A stretch of DNA of 5,275 bases from Bacteroidota bacterium (GTDB lineage: Bacteria > Bacteroidota > Rhodothermia > Rhodothermales > Rubricoccaceae): assembly GCA_022564455.1 (NCBI GenBank), contig JADFLK010000187.1:1-5275 (forward strand). The letters run 5' to 3'. The stretch's first letter is position 1, and every line of letters starts with the position of its first letter. This document shows positions 1 through 5,275 of the stretch, one piece after another. A program made the position numbers and the translations under genes. The notes under the pieces were generated by a model, which was not told the DNA's origin, did no database searches, and saw only the letters and a program-made list of their open reading frames with translations.

Positions 1-220
1 CATCAGGATCCTCGATATCCAACGGCAGCAGTGCACCGAATCGCCACATATCGTTCCGGTCGGGGCGGTACCAGCCAAGATCCGGCAGTTCTGTCATCAG
101 ACGCTCCACATCCAGAACCATCTCCACCGGACGCCCATCGGCCGGGTCGAGGTTCATAAGTTGATCAGCGGCGTATTCGATGCCGGAGGCGAGGCCACGG
201 AGGCAGCGGGTGTAGGACAT
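1..220 (-). CDS. Probable threonine synthase, N-terminal part (runs off the left edge)
   Basis: The minus strand is open from an ATG at 220-218 to the window edge, giving 73 codons of N-terminal sequence. An in-frame TGA (223-221) lies directly before this ATG, so no longer start is possible. The protein begins MSYTRCLRGLASGIEY and later carries DMWRFGALLPLDIEDP at about residues 58-73. By recall this matches the N-terminal region of PLP-dependent threonine synthases, where a (M/L)WRFxxLLP stretch precedes the VSLGEGxTPL segment; that later segment and the PLP lysine would lie outside the window. Threonine synthase converts O-phosphohomoserine to threonine in the cytoplasm. The zinc-ribbon-like cysteines seen at the N-terminus of many homologues are mostly absent: only Cys6 remains. 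The gene is divergent from the oxygenase at 321 with about 100 bp between them. The family call rests on a short stretch and could be wrong; that the frame is coding is more certain. Confidence 0.6.
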   Translation of the reverse strand, partial: MSYTRCLRGLASGIEYAADQLMNLDPADGRPVEMVLDVERLMTELPDLGWYRPDRNDMWRFGALLPLDIEDPD

Positions 221-320
221 TCAGAGCATCGCGGGTGAGAGCAAGACAATACGTCTGAAATCGTGGCGGTGGTCTATCTTTTCAACCGAGTCCGACGAGC
301 ACGCACCGAGGTTGCACGAG
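221..320. other. Divergent intergenic region between threonine synthase and Rieske oxygenase
   Basis: These 100 bp must hold the promoters of both divergent genes. On the plus strand TATCTTTT at 275-282 resembles the Bacteroidota -7 element (TAnnTTTG), but the upstream TTG-type element is poor (CTG at 255-257, 17 nt away), so no promoter is called. No clear Shine-Dalgarno precedes either start; ACCGAGG at 305-311 is the closest purine-rich stretch before the ATG at 321. Confidence 0.3.
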
Positions 321-1478
321 ATGCAGGACACACAACAGCGCTTCAAAAAGCGGGGCGTCGACTATGACGTCTCAGAAGTCATGTTTGGCCTGCCTCGCGA
401 ATACTATCAATCCGAGGCGATTTATCAGGAGGAGCTGGAGAAAATTTTCTACCAGCGCTGGATTCTCGCTTGCCGAGAGGAAGAAGTCCCCGAGCCGGGC
501 GATTATCTCACCGTTCCTGTGGGGGAAGAGAGCATCATTGTGGTACGCGATGAGCAAGGGCAGATCCACGCGCACTTCAACGTCTGCCGGCATCGCGGGA
601 CGCGGATATGCATGGAGGAGAAGGGACAGTTTGCCTCCGGCTTTATTCAGTGCCCGTATCACGCATGGCAATACAAGCTAGACGGGCATCTCAAGGCCGC
701 TCCTCTGATGAAGGATGCGCCGGGGTTCCAGAAAACAGACAACCCTTTGTTCTCGGCCCACGTGGGTCTGTGGGGTGGATTTGTGTTCATCAACCTTGCC
801 GAGGAGCCGGCGCCCTTTGAGGATGAAATGGGCGCGTTATTCGGGAAGTTTGAAGACTGGAAGCTCCCTGAGCTTCGGATTGCCCACCAACTCAGCTATA
901 CGCTCAGCTGCAACTGGAAGCTCATCCTGCAGAACTATCAGGAATGCTACCACTGCCCAGGTGTGCATCCCTTGCTTTCCCAATGGACGCCCTTCCGGGG
1001 CGCGGTCCACGACTGTTTTGACGGCGCCGTGATTGGAGGCTACATGGAGATGAGCGAGCCGGGCGGCAGCATGACGATGGATGGGAAGGCTGCCGCACCC
1101 CCCGTTTGTAACGTGTCGGGCGACGATCTGCAACGGGTCCACTACTACTCGGTTTTCCCCAATCTCCTGCTCTCACCCCACCCCGATTTTGTGCTCTACC
1201 ATCGCATTCGCACCTTGGGGGTCAACCAAATCCAAAACGATTGTTTCTTCCTCCTCCACCCGGATGTGATCGGCGAGCCGGAACTCATGAAACGGTTTCA
1301 GTCTGCCGTCGAGTTCTGGGACATGACGAACCGGCAGGACTGGCACGTATGCGAGCAGATGCAACTCGGGCTCACCTCACGTCGCTTCGAGCGTGGCCGC
1401 TATTCACCGCAGGAGGATATCCTGTGGGCACTCGACAAGGAGGTGCTGAAGGCGCTTGGGCATGAGGTGCCGGAATGA
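321..1478 (+). CDS. Rieske [2Fe-2S] non-haem iron oxygenase, alpha subunit
   Basis: This is a complete 385-aa terminal oxygenase of the aromatic-ring-hydroxylating/quaternary-amine oxygenase superfamily (COG4638 type), which uses O2 and electrons from a partner reductase to hydroxylate or demethylate a substrate. The N-terminal Rieske domain (about residues 45-160) has the full cluster motif: Cys89-x-His91 and Cys111-x2-His114. The C-terminal catalytic domain has NYQECYHCPGVH, giving iron ligands His211 and His216; the third ligand is probably Asp340 in NRQDWHVCE. Glu208, three residues before His211, sits where naphthalene dioxygenase has the electron-bridging Asp. A Glu there is known from the carnitine oxygenase CntA, so a quaternary-ammonium or similar substrate is plausible but unproven. 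The ATG at 321 is preferred over an in-frame TTG at 312, which would add only three residues. No reductase, ferredoxin or beta subunit gene is adjacent, so electrons must come from a protein encoded elsewhere. Substrate unknown. Confidence 0.93.
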   Translation: MQDTQQRFKKRGVDYDVSEVMFGLPREYYQSEAIYQEELEKIFYQRWILACREEEVPEPGDYLTVPVGEESIIVVRDEQGQIHAHFNVCRHRGTRICMEEKGQFASGFIQCPYHAWQYKLDGHLKAAPLMKDAPGFQKTDNPLFSAHVGLWGGFVFINLAEEPAPFEDEMGALFGKFEDWKLPELRIAHQLSYTLSCNWKLILQNYQECYHCPGVHPLLSQWTPFRGAVHDCFDGAVIGGYMEMSEPGGSMTMDGKAAAPPVCNVSGDDLQRVHYYSVFPNLLLSPHPDFVLYHRIRTLGVNQIQNDCFFLLHPDVIGEPELMKRFQSAVEFWDMTNRQDWHVCEQMQLGLTSRRFERGRYSPQEDILWALDKEVLKALGHEVPE

Positions 1479-1590
1479 ATTGGCTAGAGAGTGCTGAAGC
1501 AACCGATAGCTTAACCCACGCGGTTTGCGCAAATGGCCGGGTCGCAGCTTAGTCGGTCGCCGATTCGCATACGCGTGAGCAGGAAGGTTC
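1479..1590. other. Convergent intergenic region between oxygenase and nucleotidyltransferase genes
   Basis: Both flanking genes end here, so terminators for both strands would be expected. Only a 5-bp inverted repeat (GTGAG at 1575-1579, CTCAC at 1590-1594) was found; it overlaps the nucleotidyltransferase stop codon and lacks a T-run. No gene or strong terminator is supported. Confidence 0.3.
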
Positions 1591-2091
1591 TCACCGGTTC
1601 CGTTGTGCCTTTTCCAGATAGGCCAGATCCTCCAGGTCCTTCGGCCTGCCGACGGCCCGCTTATTGTCGATAAGAGAGTCCATCCCGATGAAGAGCGCCG
1701 AGATTACTCTTTTAACGCCATCTATTTTCACTTCCTTTCTGGATGTCCAGGCATCCTCGAACGAGACGCCGTCTATTCGACTCAGCAGATCGATCCTGTT
1801 GGGTGGCCGGCCGAACTGTACGATGACATCTTCGGGCAGCAGTTCTTCTGCGTTGCTGATGCCCGGCACAGTACCTCCCCAGAACTCGCTCAGCGCAGAG
1901 AAAAGCCGGTCTGCATTCCGAGGTTCACGATCATAGAAGAAGTCAACGTCTCCAGTTAGTCTGGTGTAGCCGTAGTAGATCACGGCTTCACCACCTACAA
2001 TCAGGTAACGAACACCGTGATGTTCGAGAAGTGACAAGAACTCGATTACGTCGGGCGAGAAGGCCGATGCATCTACGGTATCCTGTGGCAT
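1591..2091 (-). CDS. MNT/AbiEii-like nucleotidyltransferase, putative toxin or modifying enzyme of a two-gene cassette
   Basis: This 166-aa protein has the signature of minimal polymerase-beta-fold nucleotidyltransferases. VGGEAVIYYGYTRLTGDVD (residues 32-50) gives the GG pair and the metal-binding Asp48-x-Asp50, and Asp101 in NRIDLLS is the likely third carboxylate. The C-terminal NKRAVGRPKDLEDLAYL (143-159) matches the K-x-GR-x-KD-x2-DL ending common to AbiEii/DUF6036-like members. Such enzymes transfer NMP groups to a protein or RNA target and often serve in toxin-antitoxin or abortive-infection systems; the target here is unknown. The ATG at 2091 lies inside the upstream small gene (19-nt overlap, different frame) with no Shine-Dalgarno before it, which suggests translational coupling. 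All three acidic residues are present, so it should be active. It could instead act as the antidote, as MNT does with HEPN toxins, but no HEPN gene is adjacent. The family call is firm; the biological role is inference. Confidence 0.85.
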   Translation of the reverse strand: MPQDTVDASAFSPDVIEFLSLLEHHGVRYLIVGGEAVIYYGYTRLTGDVDFFYDREPRNADRLFSALSEFWGGTVPGISNAEELLPEDVIVQFGRPPNRIDLLSRIDGVSFEDAWTSRKEVKIDGVKRVISALFIGMDSLIDNKRAVGRPKDLEDLAYLEKAQRNR

Positions 2092-2294
2092 GCCCGCACG
2101 TCCGGTGAATCAGTGGGGAAAGCTCTGTCCTTTAGCACCCGCGCCGCCGCCATTCGCTCTCGCGGCGTCATGCCCACGTGTTGGGCAATGTCCCAGGCAG
2201 CAGCATCCTCAAAACTCTTACTAACCCTCACTACGGGTTCAAGTGTACGCTTTGTCTGTGTTCTGGAGCGAGGCTCTGCCATCGTAGAAAACAT
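2073..2294 (-). CDS. Small partner protein of the nucleotidyltransferase (putative antitoxin)
   Basis: This 73-aa hydrophilic protein directly precedes the nucleotidyltransferase gene and overlaps it by 19 nt. After a basic, probably disordered tail (residues 1-18) it has a compact core, VVRVSKSFEDAAAWDIAQHV (21-40), then a predicted helix MTPRERMAAARVLKDRAF (42-59), and ends with PDVRA. From memory, small proteins with this SKSFxxAxxxD...MTPxERxxxAxxL pattern recur upstream of nucleotidyltransferases in Bacteroidota, Chlorobi and Cyanobacteria; no function has been assigned to them to my knowledge. Two starts are possible: ATG 2294 (an in-frame TGA lies two codons upstream) or ATG 2282, which removes four residues and has AAGGA 11 nt upstream. 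The second has the better ribosome site. The overlap, size and order fit an antitoxin-first module, but no DNA-binding fold is recognised with certainty. Confidence 0.75.
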   Translation of the reverse strand: MFSTMAEPRSRTQTKRTLEPVVRVSKSFEDAAAWDIAQHVGMTPRERMAAARVLKDRAFPTDSPDVRACHRIP

Positions 2295-2314
2295 CCTTCA
2301 AAATGGTTTGAAGG
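2295..2314. promoter_or_regulatory. Perfect inverted repeat at the start of the two-gene cassette (candidate operator or leader hairpin)
   Basis: The arms are CCTTCAAA (2295-2302) and TTTGAAGG (2307-2314), an exact 8-bp reverse complement around the 4-nt spacer ATGG. The repeat abuts the ATG at 2294 of the small gene. On the transcript, the 3' arm ends in the GAAGG that would serve as ribosome-binding site for the ATG at 2282, so a folded hairpin would hide it. As DNA, the dyad is in the usual place for a toxin-antitoxin autorepressor operator. Either reading is inference; the symmetry itself is directly visible. Confidence 0.6.
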
Positions 2315-2419
2315 TACTTAATCAGACGTAATGGGTTCCGTTCTATTCTGAGTCACCGCGCGTATCGACTCCGTTCGTAACATCCCGCGCACCCACTCTT
2401 CTACACTGAGAAGCACACG
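2315..2419. other. Intergenic region upstream of the two-gene cassette
   Basis: This stretch separates the cassette (minus strand) from the FAD-monooxygenase relic (plus strand) and must hold the cassette promoter. No convincing promoter pair was found. GAGAAG at 2408-2413 could be the old ribosome-binding site of the relic, 6 nt before its TTG. Confidence 0.3.
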
Positions 2420-2593
2420 TTGAACATCGTCATCATCGGTGGAGGCCCCGCCGGGCTCTTCCTCTCCATCCTCCTCAAGAATGCCCGCGTGGATTGGCCG
2501 ATGCCCTGCACAAGCAGAACGCGCCCGGCAACATTTTCAGCATGGATCGTGTTCGCGAACGGGACGATGGAAAATCAGGCCGCGGCGCAATAG
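2420..2593 (+). pseudogene. Remnant of an FAD-dependent monooxygenase (N-terminal stub)
   Basis: Reading from the TTG at 2420 gives NIVIIGGGPAGLFLSILLK, the N-terminal beta-alpha-beta FAD-binding motif (GxGxxG type) of flavoprotein monooxygenases. It most resembles the group including salicylyl-CoA 5-hydroxylase, which start with an IGGGPAGL(Y/F) segment and then have a (Q/R)NxPxxTFGWGVVFS segment. Here the second segment is damaged: KQNAPGNIF is read in another frame (about 2515-2545), while TFSAWIVFANGTMEN continues in the first frame (about 2531-2577), and a TAG at 2591 ends the frame after 57 codons. Intact relatives are several hundred residues long, and no continuation of the family can be read with confidence in 2594-2674. 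The stub is therefore a decayed gene with frame damage and loss of more than 80 percent of its length. The lost substrate specificity cannot be told. Confidence 0.7.
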
Positions 2594-2674
2594 TAAGGCG
2601 TCTTCCGTCGCGATAGTTCTCAGGCCTTGTCGTAGCCACGCCAGGGCTTCGAATTGCAAAGAGCCGAGCTGGTC

Positions 2675-3589
2675 TTAGGCTTCGACGACCGACGTGATGA
2701 CGATTGCGACGTCTTCCACCGTTCCGCTCAGGGCCGACACGTCGATCGGCAGTTCCACATCCGTCGTGATCGTCAGGCCTTCTGGGGCCGCGATGCCCAA
2801 GGGGTAGAGGCCCGGCGCGAGGTATAGAAAGTCTACCGTGTAGATGTCGTCCTCGTCGAGGTCGGCGAAGGCGATGGAAAGCACGTCACCACCCTTGTCG
2901 AGCTCAGCAAAGAAGTCGGCGAGGGTGACGCCCTCGGGGAGCGTCACGTCGTCGTCGAGGACGAGCGATACGCTGACCCCGCCAGTGAACGCGAGGTCGC
3001 TGGCATGGACTACGGGGTGCATCACCCACATCCCACTGTTGCCTGCCTGTCGGCCATACGACTCGGTCACATCGAAGTCGAGGAGCACGATGTTCTGGTC
3101 GCCTTCGATCTCGGCCAGCTCGTTCGGGAGCGTGATCTTCAGGCCGCTGGAGGCATAGGACGGCATCTGAAGCTGCCCCTCTGCCACGACGCCCTGCTCG
3201 GCGGCGTAATCATCGGACGAGGCGTAAATGGTGGAACCGCCGTCGTCATCTTCAACCTCGATATAGCCGCCACTGATGACCAGGCGAAGCTGGTGGTACC
3301 GGCCCGCCGGGACGCTCTCGCCGTCCACTAGGTCAAGGACTTCGTTCTGGAGCGTGAGGAGGTCTACGGTCACGGGGTCGTCGCGGAGGATAATGCGACT
3401 GCCTTCGGGGTCGTCGTCACCGTCCTCGCTCTGGAGGTAAACCTGATCCACCGTGACCACGGCGCTGAGGAACTCGCCGGGGGCGTCGGTGAGGACGACG
3501 CGGAGGGAAGCCGTGCCGGTGTCAGCGTTGTCACAGCCTGTGAAGGCGACGACGAACGCGAGGAGCAGGACGGTGAGTGGGATACGCAT
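2675..3589 (-). CDS. DUF4382 domain lipoprotein
   Basis: The 304-aa protein starts MRIPLTVLLLAFVVAFTGC, a type II signal peptide with the lipid-acceptor Cys19 (lipobox FTGC), so it is probably anchored in an envelope membrane. The DUF4382 domain follows (about residues 28-197). It begins with SLRVVLTDAPGEF and includes a V-x-L-L-x-L segment (DLLTLQNEVLDL, 76-87), PAGRYHQLRL (94-103), SGLKITLP (148-155) and the closing MHPVVHAS. Residues about 200-304 form a second beta-rich, carboxypeptidase-regulatory-like region ending VEDVAIVITSV. The protein is rich in Asp and Glu, as in secreted proteins of marine or halophilic species. Its molecular role is unknown; DUF4382 proteins are common envelope proteins in Bacteroidota and Rhodothermota. 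The frame is open upstream to 3754, but only the ATG at 3589 yields a signal peptide; the extra 55 codons are non-conserved leader and pdxJ debris. It appears to be a single-gene unit. Confidence 0.9.
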   Translation of the reverse strand: MRIPLTVLLLAFVVAFTGCDNADTGTASLRVVLTDAPGEFLSAVVTVDQVYLQSEDGDDDPEGSRIILRDDPVTVDLLTLQNEVLDLVDGESVPAGRYHQLRLVISGGYIEVEDDDGGSTIYASSDDYAAEQGVVAEGQLQMPSYASSGLKITLPNELAEIEGDQNIVLLDFDVTESYGRQAGNSGMWVMHPVVHASDLAFTGGVSVSLVLDDDVTLPEGVTLADFFAELDKGGDVLSIAFADLDEDDIYTVDFLYLAPGLYPLGIAAPEGLTITTDVELPIDVSALSGTVEDVAIVITSVVEA

Positions 3590-3653
3590 GGGATGGGGAG
3601 GTGGTAGACAATCGATGGGGGCCCCGCACTCGCGCGGGCTATCAATCCTGTAA

Positions 3654-3685
3654 CAAACATCGGTGTCCGAGTCTCGGCGCTCAAA
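3654..3685 (-). promoter_or_regulatory. Candidate Bacteroidota-type promoter for the DUF4382 gene
   Basis: On the minus strand TTTG (3685-3682) is followed after 20 nt by GATGTTTG (3661-3654). The Bacteroidota consensus is TTTG about 19 nt before TAnnTTTG; only the first T of the -7 box differs. This would place transcription start near 3650, about 60 nt before the ATG at 3589. The match is by eye and such short elements can occur by chance. Confidence 0.35.
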
Positions 3686-3804
3686 CGATGTGCGTTTTAC
3701 GTCACGCAGAGCATGCAATCCAGGGGAGTAATCCCGGCCGATAGTGCCCTTCAACGCTGTTCTGCCCGTCTACGGTTCCACGCTCGTCGCGCCCCGCGAG
3801 GTCA

Positions 3805-4107
3805 TCACCCGCTGCGAAGAGGTGACGGCGCAACGCGTGGCCGGAGGTTCCGTGCAGCTTTGGCTGCAGCCACGTATGCAGGTAGCACGGAGTCGGCTTG
3901 GCCCTTTGCGAACGCATCTGCATAGGGGCCGGTGTAGAGTTCCACCCGGTCCTTACCCAGCGCATGGGCTCGTTCGATTTCTGCCGGGTTTGGATCCGTG
4001 AACGCGCTCACGCGGCTGCCCTGCATTTTCAGTTCCTCTACGAATGCCTTCAGGCCGTTGGTGATCGCCACAGCACCCTCCACGGGGGTACGAACGCAGT
4101 TAGGCAC
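3805..4107 (-). pseudogene. pdxJ: Broken fragment of pyridoxine 5'-phosphate synthase
   Basis: The open frame encodes a middle piece of PdxJ, the TIM-barrel enzyme of the DXP-dependent vitamin B6 pathway that joins 1-deoxyxylulose 5-phosphate and 3-amino-2-oxopropyl phosphate. Visible are FVEELKMQGSRVSAFTDPNP (residues 22-41; SLFIDPDP in intact enzymes) and GKDRVELYTGPYADAFAKG (51-69), the Bacteroidota-style phosphate-site segment, then VAAAKAARNL. Intact PdxJ has about 235-260 residues. The first roughly 110 are missing, including the catalytic His and Glu of the early strands; an in-frame TGA lies at 4113-4111. At about 3850 the frame shifts: FAAGDDLAGRDERG, which recalls the conserved NAGHDL segment, is read in the +1 frame down to about 3790, with the catalytic His replaced by Asp. 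It must be inactive. It sits between the pilus-like gene and the DUF4382 gene on the same strand. A full copy may exist elsewhere in the genome. Confidence 0.78.
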
Positions 4108-4150
4108 TACTCATCCTGCGTATGATTGCCCGGAGCAACCACAATCACCA

Positions 4151-4176
4151 ACGGCCCCGAAGGACACTTCAGCCGT
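4151..4176 (-). terminator. Possible terminator hairpin after the PilX-like gene
   Basis: Seven bases beyond the stop at 4183, the minus strand can fold as ACGGC-T-GAAG-TGTC-CTTC-GGG-GCCGT: a 5-bp outer stem, a small internal loop and a 4-bp inner stem with a 4-nt loop. No run of T follows, so intrinsic termination is uncertain; it may only mark the transcript end or be chance. Confidence 0.3.
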
Positions 4177-4182
4177 ATTTCA

Positions 4183-5275
4183 TTACTCCTCAGAATAAGC
4201 GACCATGCGGAATCCTGCCATAAGTTCTCGACGCGGGACAAGCACTTCGGCCGTGGGGCGATAGTGGATCGTGGCGCCACCGCGAAGATCAAGGGAGCCG
4301 CTAGTAATGAGACTTCCGTAGATTACTACTTCGCCGTGAAATTTAAGGATACCGTTCGTAAACAGCTGAGCCCAGACCTCATCAGAGCCGCTCATGAGTA
4401 TATCGCCGACGGAGTAAATAGCGAGACTGCTCGTCTCTCCATCCGGGTACGTCGATACGTCCGAGTGAACGATGCCTTTAATCATAGTCTCAGCTTCGCC
4501 AATGAATATGGCGTAGCCTTCGACAAGGAGGCTTTCCAGACGCATACTACCTGGGCAGTAAATTACGCGCGGGTCGGCCGCACTCCCGCCCGGAAGCGTA
4601 CCGGATAGATCGCAGTTCCACTTGCCGGATGGGTCCCACGAACCAGGCATGTCCGTGCTCACGTTCACGTCTATTCCGAATTCATTGGCCAATTGAAGTG
4701 GATCGAGCAGGGGGATGTCCACTGGTTCTGAGTAGTGAATTACCGGATCGCCATCCGGATTGTAGTTGGGATTAAACACCGCATCGGCATGCGGAGCATC
4801 GATTAAGCCAGAGTACGACCCGAAGCCTGATACGTTTGCACTCGAGCCACTGACGTCAAGGTCGGAGTTCGTGTGCACGCTCGCGTTTAGTGTGGCTGCC
4901 GTGGAGTCCGTAACGCCGATCGACAGAATGTTGCCTGAGCCACCTATTCCAAGATCGCCACCAACCAATAGACCATATTCAAACCCAGGAGGAACGGCCG
5001 AAGTGACCGGCTGAACGACTACTCTAACGGTTCTCGTCACATGGCGGTTGTCCGAGCCAGTAACCGAGCCCTCGGAGATAATCGTCGCGGTCGACCCGGA
5101 GACGGTCACGTCGACGTCATAGGTACCTTGGTCGAAGGTACCTTCAAATGATTCGTCGGTGAACGAGCTTGCGAGGTGTTGCATGGCTCGCTCGGTGCCC
5201 GCGATTGCGACACTCCTGGCGAGTACGGCGTACTCGTCCGCGGCTACTCCGCGGTTGGTTTCGCGCATCTGCAGT
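4183..5275 (-). CDS. PilX/DUF7305-like pilus-assembly or surface protein (5' end outside the window)
   Basis: The frame is open for 363 codons from the window edge to a TAA at 4185-4183. The first in-frame ATG inside the window is at 5268, but no hydrophobic N-terminal helix follows it, and the codons before it (CTG CAG) are still open, so the true start is probably further right. Residues after that ATG, VAADEYAVLARSVAIAGTERAMQHLASSF, look like the amphipathic region following the membrane helix of PilX-type minor pilins. Next comes a beta-rich stretch (YDVDVTVSGSTATIISEGSV, 50-69) and, from about residue 97, a Gly/Ser-rich repetitive part typical of DUF7305, containing GLLVGGDLGIGGSGNILSIG and near the end IYSVGDILMSGSDEVWAQLF. 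It closes with RMVAYSEE. Cys219 and Cys238 could form a disulfide. The protein is presumably exported and surface- or pilus-associated; the DUF label is from memory. A PilV/PilW-like gene cluster would be expected beyond the right edge. Confidence 0.75.
   Translation of the reverse strand, partial: LQMRETNRGVAADEYAVLARSVAIAGTERAMQHLASSFTDESFEGTFDQGTYDVDVTVSGSTATIISEGSVTGSDNRHVTRTVRVVVQPVTSAVPPGFEYGLLVGGDLGIGGSGNILSIGVTDSTAATLNASVHTNSDLDVSGSSANVSGFGSYSGLIDAPHADAVFNPNYNPDGDPVIHYSEPVDIPLLDPLQLANEFGIDVNVSTDMPGSWDPSGKWNCDLSGTLPGGSAADPRVIYCPGSMRLESLLVEGYAIFIGEAETMIKGIVHSDVSTYPDGETSSLAIYSVGDILMSGSDEVWAQLFTNGILKFHGEVVIYGSLITSGSLDLRGGATIHYRPTAEVLVPRRELMAGFRMVAYSEE

Noticed and set aside
1475..1552. 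A 25-codon frame starting ATGA-overlapped with the stop of the Rieske oxygenase gene.
   Set aside because: It is very short, has no recognisable motif or ribosome site, and ends in ordinary intergenic sequence.
1575..1594. Inverted repeat GTGAG/CTCAC as a terminator for the nucleotidyltransferase gene.
   Set aside because: The stem is only 5 bp, has no T-run, and overlaps the stop codon, so it could easily be chance.
2307..2320. Similarity between TTTGAAGGTAC here and the reverse complement of a stretch near 5138-5148.
   Set aside because: An 11-nt match of which one copy is inside coding sequence is likely chance and not a shared operator.
2594..2674. Possible continuation of the FAD-monooxygenase relic (RQGFELQRAELVL in one frame).
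   Set aside because: The match to the family is too short and vague, with a stop just upstream, to extend the pseudogene.
2439..2678. Plus-strand open frame over the monooxygenase relic (79 codons).
   Set aside because: It is in a shifted frame relative to the conserved FAD motif and its translation is Arg/Ser/Pro-rich without any family signal.
4126..4608. Long plus-strand open frame opposite the PilX-like gene (160 codons).
   Set aside because: It has no family resemblance and low-complexity antisense composition; the minus-strand frame carries the conserved protein features.
5121..5144. Direct repeat AGGTACCTT/AGGTACCTT, also palindromic in part.
   Set aside because: It lies within the PilX-like coding sequence and reflects the repeated Gly-Thr dipeptides of EGTFDQGTYD.

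Overview
The window looks like chromosomal DNA of a marine or halophilic member of the Rhodothermota/Bacteroidota. This is inferred from an acidic DUF4382 lipoprotein, a pilus-assembly (PilX/DUF7305-like) protein, a PdxJ relic carrying the Bacteroidota-type ELYTGPYA signature, weak or absent Shine-Dalgarno sequences, and a possible TTTG-N20-xAnnTTTG promoter. No rRNA, tRNA, CRISPR array or intact insertion sequence was seen.

Left part (1-1478): the N-terminal 73 codons of a probable threonine synthase run leftwards off the window (1-220, minus). About 100 bp away and divergent is a complete Rieske non-haem iron oxygenase alpha subunit (321-1478, plus). It has all metal ligands and a bridging glutamate as in quaternary-ammonium oxygenases, but no reductase or ferredoxin gene lies beside it here.

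Middle part (1479-2674): a compact two-gene cassette on the minus strand encodes a 73-aa small protein overlapping by 19 nt a 166-aa MNT/AbiEii-like nucleotidyltransferase. A perfect 8-bp inverted repeat touches the first start codon. The layout is that of a toxin-antitoxin or abortive-infection type module with built-in autoregulation, and it is the best candidate here for a little-described system. Beside it, on the plus strand, is a decayed 57-codon stub of an FAD-dependent monooxygenase that keeps only its N-terminal dinucleotide-binding motif.

Right part (2675-5275): all minus strand. A PilX/DUF7305-like protein enters from the right edge (4183-5275, 5' end outside the window). It is followed by a broken piece of pdxJ (pyridoxine 5'-phosphate synthase) that has lost its N-terminal half and is frameshifted at its C-terminal end, and then by a complete DUF4382 lipoprotein (2675-3589).

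The intact genes do not form one pathway. Two gene relics alternating with accessory genes suggest a region of chromosomal turnover between core genes.
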